NCBI GenBank assembly: GCA_040222235.1
Contig: JAVKDO010000019.1
Location: forward strand, 86,384 to 150,383
Reading direction: 5' to 3'
DNA length: 64,000 bases
DNA from: UBA6059 sp040222235
Lineage (GTDB): Bacteria; Bacteroidota; Bacteroidia; Cytophagales; Cyclobacteriaceae
Below, one piece after another: positions 34,674-43,682 of the stretch (positions are counted from its first letter, which is position 1; every line of letters starts with the position of its first letter). The position numbers and the translations under genes are program-made. The notes beneath the pieces were generated by a model. That model had not been told where the DNA came from, made no database searches, and saw only the letters and a program-made list of their open reading frames with translations.

Positions 34674-34905
34674 ATTCCCTTTTTTTAATCCCTCACCTGA
34701 CAAATCATTGTTGTGACGCTAACCACCTAATCGAAGAAACAGCCTCTCATCCACTTATCTTGTCGCATCTCAAATCGACTACAATACTAAGCCTAACGGC
34801 CAATTGTAAATATACTCGAATAGCAGTACTTCTGGAATCTTGATCCAACGCATCATTTACTTAGAAAAACAGTCATACGCTTTGATTAGCCTGATCGGTT
34901 TTGAG

Positions 34906-35907
34906 TTAAGCTAACGACAAGTAGTCCCGACCTGGAACAAAATCAACGCCGCTTAGCAGTTTCTCTACTTCTTGGCCTACTCCTCTTTGACCAATCAGGT
35001 TAAGAACAAAGTAGTCTCTGGGCGAATTGATCTTCTGATAACGTAAGAACTCAAAGTCTCTCGGCGATCTTGGAACGACATCAGTAAGATAGTCAATACG
35101 TACGCCTTGATCCATAAGCCAACGGGCTCTTTGGCGGCACTCCTTGCTTGTACCGCAAGCCACTACTTTCTTGTCAGGGTTTACATTTCTCTCCATCCAG
35201 TTGGCCAGATTTTGCCCTTTGACCTTGAAGAAGGCTTCTTCTGAATAATTGGAGTGGATACGGCTGAGTCGTGATGGTTCATCATACCAAGTGAGCAATT
35301 TCTCGGGGATCTTTGCAAACCGCACTCCTGAATCCATCCATTTGAGCCATAGCTCATAGTCCTCGGGGATCGGCTCAGTGCTGTATGCGCCATACTGATC
35401 AATCAGTTCTCGACGAAACATCACTGCGGGGTGCGCTATTGGAGATTCTTTAAATCGGTTAGTAAAGTGATCGTTAGATGAGATGATGCTATTCTGCCAG
35501 TCAACGAAATGCTCGTATCCCTCTGAATTTTTTGACGTGCTTTCAAAAGTAGTTTGGCAACCACCCACACCAATCTCTTGACGCTCATTTAAAAAAACAA
35601 CCTGCTTTTCCAGCCTCGTAGGATGGCTCCAGTCATCCGCATCCATACGCGCAACGTAAGGACTATCGATAGAGCTAAGTCCGTGATTCAGCGCATGAGC
35701 TATGCCTCTTTGTGCACAACTAGTGAGTATTATTCTCGCATCCTGTTGCCTCCATTTTTCCGCTAGGAGCGACCCCTTGTCAGTGCTGCCATTGTCCACC
35801 AGTAGTAACTCCCAGTCTCTGAAGGTCTGGTTGACTATGCTGTCGACAGCTCTGTCAAAGGTTGCGGTAGCATTATAAAAAGGAAGAAGGATGCTCAATT
35901 GGGGCAT
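34906..35907 (-). CDS. Glycosyltransferase family 2 (GT-A fold)
   Basis: A 333-residue enzyme. The GT2 domain begins QLSILLPFYNATATFDRAVDSI and holds the donor-site DNGSTDKGS and the metal-binding DXD-like ARMDADDWSHP. A PIPEDYELWLKWMDSG segment follows. Residues from about 235 form an extra C-terminal region (MERNVNPDKKVVACGTSKEC...) typical of some cytoplasmic GT2 enzymes. It stands alone, away from the polysaccharide operon at the start of the window, and its acceptor is unknown. Confidence 0.87.
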   Translation of the reverse strand: MPQLSILLPFYNATATFDRAVDSIVNQTFRDWELLLVDNGSTDKGSLLAEKWRQQDARIILTSCAQRGIAHALNHGLSSIDSPYVARMDADDWSHPTRLEKQVVFLNERQEIGVGGCQTTFESTSKNSEGYEHFVDWQNSIISSNDHFTNRFKESPIAHPAVMFRRELIDQYGAYSTEPIPEDYELWLKWMDSGVRFAKIPEKLLTWYDEPSRLSRIHSNYSEEAFFKVKGQNLANWMERNVNPDKKVVACGTSKECRQRARWLMDQGVRIDYLTDVVPRSPRDFEFLRYQKINSPRDYFVLNLIGQRGVGQEVEKLLSGVDFVPGRDYLSLA

Positions 35908-35967
35908 CCTTCAAAAATAGTGCTTGTTCAATAGGTTATTGCTTCATCCTCCATCCATCCAATTCTG

Positions 35968-36040
35968 TTAAGTCGAGCCTCTTTTCTATTCCCTATCCCT
36001 AACCCTCTCAAAGTGAGGGGGTGTAGGTGGCTCAACTTAA
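35968..36040. repeat. Small palindromic element, copy 1 (TTAAGTxGAGCC ends)
   Basis: TTAAGTCGAGCC (35968-35979) and GGCTCAACTTAA (36029-36040) are inverted copies with one mismatch. Between them is an inner hairpin, CCCTCTCAAAGTGAGGG. A related unit is at 57101-57182. Neither contains a gene. Confidence 0.65.
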
Positions 36041-36049
36041 TAGCCTAGC

Positions 36050-38683
36050 CTACTCGTCTCTCAATGATAGTACGGGATTCGCGGTAGCTACATTGAGTGT
36101 CTTGGAGAAAATCGCGAGGAAGGAGATAAACAACACTCCTAACGCTGGAATGACAAACAGCCATGGCGTAACGTCTATTCGGAATGCGTAACCGTCGAGC
36201 CAATTGTTGACAGTCATGTACGCCAGTGGGGTGGCGATGATCATCGCTATAATGATCAGCCATACAAACTCCTTTGATACAAGGGCCATAAGTTGGCTGA
36301 CTTCAGCACCAAGTACCTTGCGGATACCTATCTCCTTTGCACGCTTTGAGACGGTAAATGAGGCAAGGCCAAATAAACCAAGTGCGGCAATAAGAATGGC
36401 GAAGGCTGTTAAGAGGCCAAAAACAGTTTGGAATTGCTCATCAGCGCGATAAAGCTTCCCAAACTCCTGGTCGAGGAAGAAGTAATCAAATGGAGCATTG
36501 GGAAAATGAGACTCATATACTTCGGCAACTGTACGAAGTTGATCTTTGACATCAGTAGAATTAGTTCTGATGCTCACATAGCTGTTGAATTCATTGCTGT
36601 AGTTTATGATTACCGGTAGGTAATTGCTTTTCGCACTCAACTGCTGATAGTTTTTTAATACCCCAATTATGGTTCGGTGCTCTCCCCAGGCTTGTACCTT
36701 CTTGCCTATAGCAGCTTCAGGGCTCGGAATCCCCCATAGTCTGATGGCCTCCTCATTGACAATAATCATGTTCTCATTGGGACTTCCACTTAAGAAATTC
36801 TCGCCAGCTAAGAACTCCATCTCCATCGTTTTGACATAGTCTTCGTCTATCCAATTGATGTAAAAATTGAAGTTGCGGATTTCCAGTGCCTCCACGAGGT
36901 TGATACCAGTGCTTGTGCTTAATTGACTTGTAGGTAAGCCAGGTACAGAGTTCGAAAGTGCTACACTCTCAAATGTTGACTGGCTCAGAAGATCATTCTT
37001 AAAAGCATTGAACTGCCCTCTCAGCTCATCTGTATGCGGACTTCTTACCACAATAGTCTGCTCAATGTTGAGCCCTAAGTCCTTAGAGCGCATAAAGTCC
37101 AACTGCCAACTAGCTGCTAAGGTCTGCACGAGTAGGAATACTGTAATGGCGAACTGAAAAACCACCAGGGCTTTGCGCAGCAGCACACCAGCCTTGCTGT
37201 GAGCGTATTTTCCCTTAAGCACAGCTATGGGCTGGTAAGAAGAGAGTACGAAAGCTGGAAATGCACCAGAAATCAACGTGCTTACCACTAAAATACTAAT
37301 GAGAAGTATCCAAAAATTTGGCTGATCGAGAAATGTAAAAGAATCCGGTAGGGCTGCTGTATTTCTAAAGAATTCGATAGAGAATACCATCATCAGTACG
37401 GCCAAAACACCCGCAATGAAATTGACTAATAACGTTTCAGTAAAAAACTGAAAGCGCAGTAAACCCAGCGAGGAGCCCATCACCTTTCTTACACCTACCT
37501 CTTTGGCTCTATCCATTGCTTTAGCGGTCGAGAGATTGATGTAGTTGACTATCGCAATCACGATTACCAACAGCGCCACTCCAATTAAGAAAAACACTCT
37601 TGTGGCCTCACCATTCTGTTCTGGCTCGAACGACTTGTCAGAATACAGATGGATGTCTTTGATTTTTTGACCGACAACCAGTTCACTATTTATTAGGTCA
37701 AGTTCATGAAGTTGATCATTCAGCGCCATCAAATTTGATTTAAATGCGGGGTATTGATGCGCTCGGCTGAGCATCAAGTAGGTATAGGCATTGTTTCCGT
37801 CCCAGTTGTTGTCTATGTCCTCTTCGAATGTCCTCATGGTCTCAAATGAGATCAAGATATTGAACTTAAAGTGAGTATTGGCTGGGCTGTCCTTGATGAC
37901 TCCCACCACATTGAGGTTTTGCTCCATATCCGGAATCAATATGCGCTTTCCAATAATATCTGTTGATCCGAAAATCTTCAAAGCCAAAGCTTCGGTTAAT
38001 ACTGCTTCCATGGGATCCTGGAAGATACCCTCGGCAGTACCTTGAATAAACGAATAACCGAACATCTCAAAGAAGGAGGGGTCAGCAGCATATATTTTAG
38101 ATTCTCTGAAGTTTTTACGGTCTACATTGAGTGTTATTTCACCAAGACCATAGGTGCGCGCAAACTCTTCTACCTCAGAAAATTCCTCCTTAATTTTTGG
38201 CCCTAACGGAGGATAGGTCTCAGCATCTTGATCGACCAATGTCTCTCCATCCAGATAATCCATCGTGATGCGCACCACCCTATCAGCATTCGGGTTATAA
38301 TCTTCATAGCTCATCTCGAATTGAGCGTAGAGCAGTATTAATAATGCGATAGCCAAACCTGTGGCCATGCCAATTACGTTGATCGATGAGTAGACCTTAT
38401 CTCTCTGGAATACTCTGATGGCTATTTTTAGATTGTTCTTAAACATGCCGTAAGTGTTAAGTTGTTGTCTGCCCTCAAAGTGCCTGAGCAACTGAGGGCG
38501 TATGAGTTTTAATGATTCTTTGATATAAAGCTGTCTCGCTTTTTTTTCGGGATACCGCTCCATATTGTCAAGAAAAATCTCCTCCATGTCTCCCTCTATC
38601 TCCTCGAGATAGTCATGGTTGAGGACATGGCGCATGAGCTTGATGGGCCACTGCGGTGGTTGCTGATCGATGCTATCGTTCAT
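36050..38683 (-). CDS. Permease-prefix-domain ABC transporter permease (MacB/FtsX type)
   Basis: An 877-residue membrane protein. A cytoplasmic prefix domain (about 1-90; PPQWPIKLMRHVLNHDYLEE) precedes two FtsX-like permease halves. Each half has a periplasmic MacB_PCD domain and a group of membrane segments: one near 95-115 and 360-470, the other near 500 and 760-860. The FtsX signatures include AKEVGVRKVMGSS and AKEIGIRKVLGAE. The start at 38683 forms an ATGA overlap with the padR stop, so regulator and permease are translated together. MacB-like permeases need an ATPase; none is in this operon, so a distant ATPase must serve it. A paralogue lies at 40270-42864. Confidence 0.9.
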   Translation of the reverse strand: MNDSIDQQPPQWPIKLMRHVLNHDYLEEIEGDMEEIFLDNMERYPEKKARQLYIKESLKLIRPQLLRHFEGRQQLNTYGMFKNNLKIAIRVFQRDKVYSSINVIGMATGLAIALLILLYAQFEMSYEDYNPNADRVVRITMDYLDGETLVDQDAETYPPLGPKIKEEFSEVEEFARTYGLGEITLNVDRKNFRESKIYAADPSFFEMFGYSFIQGTAEGIFQDPMEAVLTEALALKIFGSTDIIGKRILIPDMEQNLNVVGVIKDSPANTHFKFNILISFETMRTFEEDIDNNWDGNNAYTYLMLSRAHQYPAFKSNLMALNDQLHELDLINSELVVGQKIKDIHLYSDKSFEPEQNGEATRVFFLIGVALLVIVIAIVNYINLSTAKAMDRAKEVGVRKVMGSSLGLLRFQFFTETLLVNFIAGVLAVLMMVFSIEFFRNTAALPDSFTFLDQPNFWILLISILVVSTLISGAFPAFVLSSYQPIAVLKGKYAHSKAGVLLRKALVVFQFAITVFLLVQTLAASWQLDFMRSKDLGLNIEQTIVVRSPHTDELRGQFNAFKNDLLSQSTFESVALSNSVPGLPTSQLSTSTGINLVEALEIRNFNFYINWIDEDYVKTMEMEFLAGENFLSGSPNENMIIVNEEAIRLWGIPSPEAAIGKKVQAWGEHRTIIGVLKNYQQLSAKSNYLPVIINYSNEFNSYVSIRTNSTDVKDQLRTVAEVYESHFPNAPFDYFFLDQEFGKLYRADEQFQTVFGLLTAFAILIAALGLFGLASFTVSKRAKEIGIRKVLGAEVSQLMALVSKEFVWLIIIAMIIATPLAYMTVNNWLDGYAFRIDVTPWLFVIPALGVLFISFLAIFSKTLNVATANPVLSLRDE

Positions 38684-39018
38684 ATGGTTTTCAGCGCCAC
38701 CTCTGTTGTGGGTATCGCTTCCCAAAGACCCGCACGAATCTCCTTCAGTTCCTTCAAGACCATCTCGGCAAAGGGAGTGGCCGTATAGATGCGCTTGCGT
38801 TTACCTCCACGCTTGTTCGTTGCTTCACCAAATACGGAATTGAGAAAGCCTTTTTCTTCCATGCGCTTCAATGCCGACTGGATAGAGCCTACGCTGAGCT
38901 GCTCTTTGAGCCGTGCTTCCAGCTCCCTCTTGATCTCTACACCGTAAGCCTTTTCGCCAAGTACCACTACTACCAGTAGCACCATTTCTTCAAATTCTCC
39001 GAGCTTCGTTTTCTTCAT
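38680..39018 (-). CDS. PadR-family transcriptional regulator
   Basis: A 112-residue winged-helix protein starting MKKTKLGEFEEMVLLVVVVL, with the PadR recognition part VGSIQSALKRMEEKGFLNS and basic wing EATNKRGGKRKRIYT. PadR proteins repress transporter genes and are released by ligand binding. It is first in an operon with the permease gene, joined by an ATGA overlap, and likely represses its own operon; a direct repeat lies just upstream of its start. Confidence 0.93.
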   Translation of the reverse strand: MKKTKLGEFEEMVLLVVVVLGEKAYGVEIKRELEARLKEQLSVGSIQSALKRMEEKGFLNSVFGEATNKRGGKRKRIYTATPFAEMVLKELKEIRAGLWEAIPTTEVALKTI

Positions 39019-39030
39019 GACCTTATATTA

Positions 39031-39079
39031 TTCGTAATTGCAGTAAATATAGTTACATTATTTTATTCGTAATTGCAGT
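39031..39079. promoter_or_regulatory. Two direct repeats upstream of padR, candidate operator
   Basis: TTCGTAATTGCAGT occurs at 39031-39044 and 39066-39079, exactly 35 bases apart, 12-60 bases upstream of the padR start. Between them lies an A/T-rich stretch containing TGTAACTATATT on the minus strand, which may include the promoter. The arrangement fits binding of a dimeric regulator to two sites, but the role is inferred. Confidence 0.6.
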
Positions 39080-39502
39080 TTTAATGCTGCTTGGTAGTTA
39101 GTCGTTGGTAATTGGTTGTTAGAAAAATGTAGTTGGATAGGGCGGGAAGGTGGTTTTGGGGGTTTTCTGCTGCTGGGTTGAGGAATGGTTTTTTTTCTGT
39201 TCCCTACCGGGAATAAGTGATCTTCAGAAGCAGAGCACATCTCGCATTGTCATGCCGTAGGCTTGGCAGCCGGGGCTGGCATCTTATACTTAAAGGAAGG
39301 AGAGGGAAGGTTGCTTCTTTATAAGACTCCCGATGGGATGACTGGGAAAGAGAGGTAAGGCCTATCTATTCATGACCAAAGAAGAGCGTAATTTCAATTC
39401 ATTTGTGCCCATGACAAGCAACTGATTTCGTTTCTCTGATTCTTGAACAACAAGAAATTCTAGATTTCTTGTAATTTGAATTTTGAACAGAACGATCCTA
39501 CG
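39080..39502. other. Gene-free region upstream of the DUF1080 gene
   Basis: About 420 bases with no supported gene. Base composition varies, with a G-rich run near 39150-39185 and several A/T-rich parts; the DUF1080 promoter presumably lies in the A/T-rich 39430-39490 part. No tRNA or strong terminator is evident. Confidence 0.5.
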
Positions 39503-40174
39503 ATGAAACCCTTTCTCATTTCCCTAATTCTTTTTTTGACTTGCCAGTTCAGCTTTGCACAGCAAGAAGTTTCACTTTTTGATGGGAATAGTCTGACAGG
39601 CTGGTATATGGATGTGCCTGATTTGGAAAAAGATAGCTCCTTACGTACCCCATTTATCGTAAGAGATGGGCTTCTGGTTAGTCTAGGAACTCCTGAAGGG
39701 CATCTGATCACGGATGCGAGTTATGAGGACTACACACTTGAACTTGATTACAGGTTTGTTGGTGAGCCCGGCAATTGTGGAGTGCTAGTTCATGCCTCCA
39801 CCCCGAGAGCATTGTATGAGATGTTTCCAAAGTCGATTGAGGTGCAGTTGATGAGTACGAACGCAGGAGACTTCTGGTGCATCCAGGAAAATATCGAAGT
39901 AGAGGATATGGAAAGCAGAAGAGGGCCAAAGGAAAACTGGGGAGTCAGCGAAGGCAAAGAGCGAAGAATTATCAACCTCACGGACAACTCAGAAAAGCCT
40001 CTTGGGGAATGGAACCAAGTTAAAATTATTTGTGAGCAGGACAAGATCACTGTTTGGCTGAATGGGGATTTGGTCAATGCTGGCTTCAATGCCACCTCCT
40101 CCGGTGGCCAGATTGCCCTTCAAGCGGAAGGCGCAGAAGTAGAGTTCAGGTCTCTCCTACTCAAAAAGCTGTAG
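39503..40174 (+). CDS. DUF1080 (3-keto-disaccharide hydrolase-like) exported protein
   Basis: A 223-residue protein with a signal peptide (cleavage near CQFSFA|QQE) and one DUF1080 jelly-roll domain. Typical motifs are VSLFDGNSLTGWYMD, YTLELDYRFVGEPGNCGVLV and GEWNQVKIICEQDKITVWLNG. Members are concanavalin-like folds; some hydrolyse 3-keto-glycosides. It is alone between two permease units. The ATG at 39503 is preferred over one 27 bases upstream because it starts the signal peptide. Confidence 0.9.
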   Translation: MKPFLISLILFLTCQFSFAQQEVSLFDGNSLTGWYMDVPDLEKDSSLRTPFIVRDGLLVSLGTPEGHLITDASYEDYTLELDYRFVGEPGNCGVLVHASTPRALYEMFPKSIEVQLMSTNAGDFWCIQENIEVEDMESRRGPKENWGVSEGKERRIINLTDNSEKPLGEWNQVKIICEQDKITVWLNGDLVNAGFNATSSGGQIALQAEGAEVEFRSLLLKKL

Positions 40175-40190
40175 TTCAATCAACTTGAAC

Positions 40191-40234
40191 ATGCCGAGGT
40201 AGCGTCTAAAGTTTCTGCACCACCTCGGCATTCT
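40191..40234. terminator. Hairpin between the DUF1080 gene and the second permease
   Basis: ATGCCGAGGT (40191-40200) pairs perfectly with ACCTCGGCAT (40222-40231), with a T-containing tail. It lies between convergent genes and may end transcription in both directions. Confidence 0.6.
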
Positions 40235-40269
40235 TTGTGAATGTTCTTCAACGACTAAGCTTGAGTTTG

Positions 40270-42864
40270 TTACTCATTCCTTAGGCTCTTCATCGGATTA
40301 GCGGTAGCCGCCTGGTAGGACTTGACGCCTACTGTGATCAGACCAATCGCCATGCCGACAATAGCGCCCAGTGCTAAGTTGAAAGCACTGAGATCTATAC
40401 GGTACTGAAACTGCTCTAGCCAGTCCTGGGCATAGATGATGGTCACCGGTAAGGCTAGTACTATCGAGATTAAGATCAGTACGGAATACTCCTTAGAAAG
40501 CATCAGGATGATCTGATTAGTGCCTGCACCATACACCTTACGGATACCGATCTCTTTCGTGCGCAGGAAGGTGGAGTAGGTGGTCAGCGTAAACAGGCCA
40601 ATGCAACTCACAATTACCGAAATAATGGCGAAGAGTTTAATGATCTGACCCACCACGACTTCATTGCGGTAGCTCTCGGCGTAGGACTGATCGAGGAACT
40701 CAAACTCAAATGGATACTTGGGGCTCAGAGTTGTTGTCAGTGCCTCGATCTTGGCAATGGCATCACTATTAGTTTCATTCATTTTGATCAACGCCACCTC
40801 AGTGCGCTTAGGATAGTAGTTGATGATCATAGGGCCGATGGGCTCATATAAATCATGAGTATGGAAGTTTTTGATGATGCCCACAATATTGCCCTCAGTG
40901 CCCCATACCGATAGTCGTTGATTGAGTGGGTTTTCAAAGCCCATGATCTTGGCGGCCTCTTCGTTGATGAGGTAGTTGCTGGTGTCAGCACCGTAGCTTC
41001 CAGAGAGTGTTCGGCCTTGGAGTAGTTTGATTCCCACCGTTTCGATAAAATCATCATTGACCAGCATGATGCCGATATCAGTATTATTCCCAGGATCCTT
41101 ACCTGCCCACAGTGCGGATCCCGTAGACCGCCCATAACGGATCGGATTGCCAGAGGTGGAAGTCACGCTGCTCACTTCAGGGATCTGTAGGAGTTCATTC
41201 CGGTAGGTGTCATACTTGCCCGCCAATTCCCCTTCCATCTCGACTAGGATCAGGTTTTCCTTCTCGATTCCAATATCCTTGTTGAGCACAAACTGTACCT
41301 GATCGCTGATGATCATAGCCGCAAATACAATGATGATAGAGATACTGAATTGAAAGACGATCAAGATTTTGCGGTAGCTACCTGCCGAAAGGGAGCGTGT
41401 GGCCGTACCCTTGAGCGCGTAAATGATCTTGATGGCTGGTAATAGAAGCGCAGGATAGAGACCCATGAGTGTGCCTGCCATCAGAACCAACAGTAATGTG
41501 TACATCCATACTTCCAAACCAAGATCACTAATGTTCATCGACGTATCAATGAGCGTGGAAAAGTAGGGAAGTAGTAGCCATGTACAGGCTAGTGCAAGCA
41601 ACGTGGCGGTCAGAGAGAAAAGCAGTGACTCCACCAAAAATTGGAACCTTACCGAGCTTTTGGCTTCTCCCAGCACTTTGCGGATGCCCACCTCGAGTGT
41701 GCGCTTGGTGGACTGGGCGGTAATGAGGTTCATGGCATTGAGGCATACGACGATGAAGAGGAAAATCGCTGCTGCGCTGAGGATACGCACATAAGTGATC
41801 CGTCCGCCCGAAATCACGCCGTTCTCAAACTGTGAATGCAAGTATTGATCGCCGAGCGGCTGTAGCGTGAGCCTCTCATCAATATCCTCTTCCACATGAT
41901 CATTGATCTCTTGTTCTATTCTCTGGGCCACTGCAGGTTGGGTGCCTGGTGCGAGCTCGACATAGGTGCGGATGCTTCCACTGTCCCAGCTACGCATCCA
42001 GCTATTTGCGTCAATCAGCCCCTTTTGCGGTAGCAGCCAGTCAAACTGCAAAGAACTTAGATGGCCTGGTGCGCGCACAACACCACCCACCATGAAAGGC
42101 TCCTCCTCGTCTACCAGTATAGTCTGACCGATGACATCAGAAAAGTCATCTTCGATCACATCGAAATATTTTCGCGCTAGCTTATCCGTAATCACGATCT
42201 TGGTAGGATCAGCGAGCACAGCCTCAGTACCAGCCAGCAGCTCGAAGCTGAAGATATCAAAGAAGCCCTCTGACGCATAGAACCCAAATTCATTGCCAAT
42301 GACCTCCCCACGCTCAAAAAGCAAATCAAGATTCCAGCTTAGTGCTGCTAAATTTTCCACTTCTGGGTATTCGGACATTAGCACATCCTGCAGTGGCTGT
42401 GGCGCATAGGCCATCGTGATGGCAGTGCCATTAGACTGATGCATGTGTCGCATGACGCGATAGATGTTTTCTCCATTATCATGAAATCGGTCAACGCTCG
42501 ATTCATGGTGTACCCACAAAAAGATGAGCATACATGCGCTGAAGCCAAGTGTAAGGCCGAAAATATTGAGCCCACTATACGCGGCATTTTTCCGCGCGTT
42601 TCGCAGTGCGATTTTGATGTAATTCTTAAGCATAATGAGTTGTATTGAGTTGTTTGACCTAAAAATATTGATGGCAAAAGGGCGCAAATAATGGATGACC
42701 TGATACCAATAGTTGCGCCGTGCGCGAGACCAGGACTTGGCCTCACCCGTTTGGTAGTACTTCTCCTCCAGATCACCGAGCACCTCTTCGGCCAGCTCTT
42801 CTTTGAGTAGCCAGGTGATGATGCGTTCGGCCCATCTTGGTGGTGTGCGTTGTTGTTGGGCCAA
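40270..42864 (-). CDS. Permease-prefix-domain ABC transporter permease, second copy
   Basis: An 864-residue paralogue of the permease at 36050-38683: prefix domain (about 1-75; PRWAERIITWLLKEELAEEV), then two FtsX/MacB_PCD halves with GIRKVLGEAKSS and KEIGIRKVYGAG. The start is a TTG at 42864, one base after the padR stop; the first ATG in frame would remove the whole prefix domain. Like its paralogue it has no ATPase gene beside it. The two proteins are clearly diverged, so they probably move different substrates or answer different signals. Confidence 0.88.
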   Translation of the reverse strand: MAQQQRTPPRWAERIITWLLKEELAEEVLGDLEEKYYQTGEAKSWSRARRNYWYQVIHYLRPFAINIFRSNNSIQLIMLKNYIKIALRNARKNAAYSGLNIFGLTLGFSACMLIFLWVHHESSVDRFHDNGENIYRVMRHMHQSNGTAITMAYAPQPLQDVLMSEYPEVENLAALSWNLDLLFERGEVIGNEFGFYASEGFFDIFSFELLAGTEAVLADPTKIVITDKLARKYFDVIEDDFSDVIGQTILVDEEEPFMVGGVVRAPGHLSSLQFDWLLPQKGLIDANSWMRSWDSGSIRTYVELAPGTQPAVAQRIEQEINDHVEEDIDERLTLQPLGDQYLHSQFENGVISGGRITYVRILSAAAIFLFIVVCLNAMNLITAQSTKRTLEVGIRKVLGEAKSSVRFQFLVESLLFSLTATLLALACTWLLLPYFSTLIDTSMNISDLGLEVWMYTLLLVLMAGTLMGLYPALLLPAIKIIYALKGTATRSLSAGSYRKILIVFQFSISIIIVFAAMIISDQVQFVLNKDIGIEKENLILVEMEGELAGKYDTYRNELLQIPEVSSVTSTSGNPIRYGRSTGSALWAGKDPGNNTDIGIMLVNDDFIETVGIKLLQGRTLSGSYGADTSNYLINEEAAKIMGFENPLNQRLSVWGTEGNIVGIIKNFHTHDLYEPIGPMIINYYPKRTEVALIKMNETNSDAIAKIEALTTTLSPKYPFEFEFLDQSYAESYRNEVVVGQIIKLFAIISVIVSCIGLFTLTTYSTFLRTKEIGIRKVYGAGTNQIILMLSKEYSVLILISIVLALPVTIIYAQDWLEQFQYRIDLSAFNLALGAIVGMAIGLITVGVKSYQAATANPMKSLRNE

Positions 42865-42865
42865 C

Positions 42866-43207
42866 TTAGTTGACGGTAAATGACAAATTAGAAAATGCTG
42901 GATACTGCTTCCAAAGGGAAAGCTTAAACTCGCGAGAAGTTTTTAATGCTTTCTCACCGGTTGCGGTGGTGCGAAAAATCCGCTTGCGTCGGCCTCCGCG
43001 CTCGGCGGTAGCCGCCCCCATAGCGGAATCCAAAAACCCTTTCTCAGCTAATCTTGTGAGGGTGGAATGCACCGCACCAATGGACACAGCCCGGTTGGTT
43101 TGGCTTTCAAATTCATTGGCGATGTTGAGCGCATAAGCATCCTCTCCCAAGATACCGACGAGCAAGAGGATGACCTCCTCAAATTCTCCTAAACGTGTTT
43201 CAATCAT
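42866..43207 (-). CDS. PadR-family transcriptional regulator, second copy
   Basis: A 113-residue winged-helix protein starting MIETRLGEFEEVILLLVGIL, with IGAVHSTLTRLAEKGFLDS and the basic wing AERGGRRKRIFRT. It is related to the regulator at 38680-39018 and precedes a paralogous permease by one base. It likely represses its own operon through the inverted repeat upstream. Confidence 0.93.
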   Translation of the reverse strand: MIETRLGEFEEVILLLVGILGEDAYALNIANEFESQTNRAVSIGAVHSTLTRLAEKGFLDSAMGAATAERGGRRKRIFRTTATGEKALKTSREFKLSLWKQYPAFSNLSFTVN

Positions 43208-43210
43208 ATA

Positions 43211-43269
43211 CTACTAAATTGTAGAAGTAATATACGGAGCTTTCTAATATATGTTCTACTATTTAGTAT
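43211..43269. promoter_or_regulatory. Inverted repeats upstream of the second padR, candidate operator
   Basis: CTACTAAATTGTAGAA (43211-43226) and TTCTACTATTTAGTAT (43254-43269) are inverted copies matching at 14 of 16 positions, and each half is itself a CTAC/GTAG dyad. They begin four bases before the padR start. The A/T-rich gap of 27 bases could hold the promoter. The sequence differs from the repeat upstream of the other padR gene. Confidence 0.6.
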
Positions 43270-43292
43270 GTAATAGTATAGGGCTACTCAAG

Positions 43293-43408
43293 GCAGGGCT
43301 CACTATACGAAGGACCATCCCCTGCTTTGGTTTATTCCGCCCCTTCAGGGCTCAAGTCTTTCGCAGGGCTACACCCTGCTTTAGGTTATCTCGCCCTTTC
43401 AGGGCTCA
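43293..43408. repeat. REP-like hairpin units, type 1, near the RAYT gene
   Basis: Two units of the form GCAGGGCT...CCCTGC, then about ten bases, then GCCC(T/C)TTCAGGGC. The clearest (43362-43405) has GCAGGGCTACACCCTGC followed by GCCCTTTCAGGGC. Each unit is two adjacent stem-loops. The same type recurs at 44188-44383 and inside the array at 48535-49070. Confidence 0.8.
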
Positions 43409-43416
43409 AAAATGCC

Positions 43417-43595
43417 TTATCTTAATGGCAAAGTTAAATTTGCCCTTGACACTGTTCCTTCCTGACCGGTGATCAGGCCATTATCGAACCAGCCCTGTGC
43501 TCTCTAGCCTGAGCAGTAGAATACGGTGCACACGCATCAGAGGGGTTAATAGATCAGTCAAATTTCCACCTAAAAGATAAGACGTACAGACCTTA
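43417..43595 (-). pseudogene. Decayed copy of a short coding sequence between REP repeats (left copy)
   Basis: On the minus strand this region reads GGNLTDLLTPLMRVHR, then changes frame and reads FDNGLITGQEGTVSRANLTL before a TAA at 43417-43419. The right copy at 44408-44581 gives FENLIDPLTHLMNEHGIATF and LLDSGMITGVGDNNFNDKVL in the same order and spacing. DNA identity is visible along the whole stretch. The protein family is unknown to me. Both copies are frame-shifted, so neither is likely to be functional. Confidence 0.5.
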
Positions 43596-43676
43596 GCCCT
43601 GAAAGGGCTAGATACAGTAACGAAGGGCAAAGTCCTTCGTGCAAACGTCAAAAATGGAGGTAAGCCCTGAAAGGGC
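43596..43676. repeat. REP-like hairpin units, type 2, left of the RAYT gene
   Basis: Three stem-loops in a row: GCCCTGAAAGGGC (43596-43608), CGAAGGGCAAAGTCCTTCG (43621-43639) and GCCCTGAAAGGGC (43664-43676). The same set occurs at 44582-44663 and within 48535-49070. The last hairpin ends seven bases before the stop codon of the RAYT gene. Confidence 0.85.
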
Positions 43677-43682
43677 GTAATA

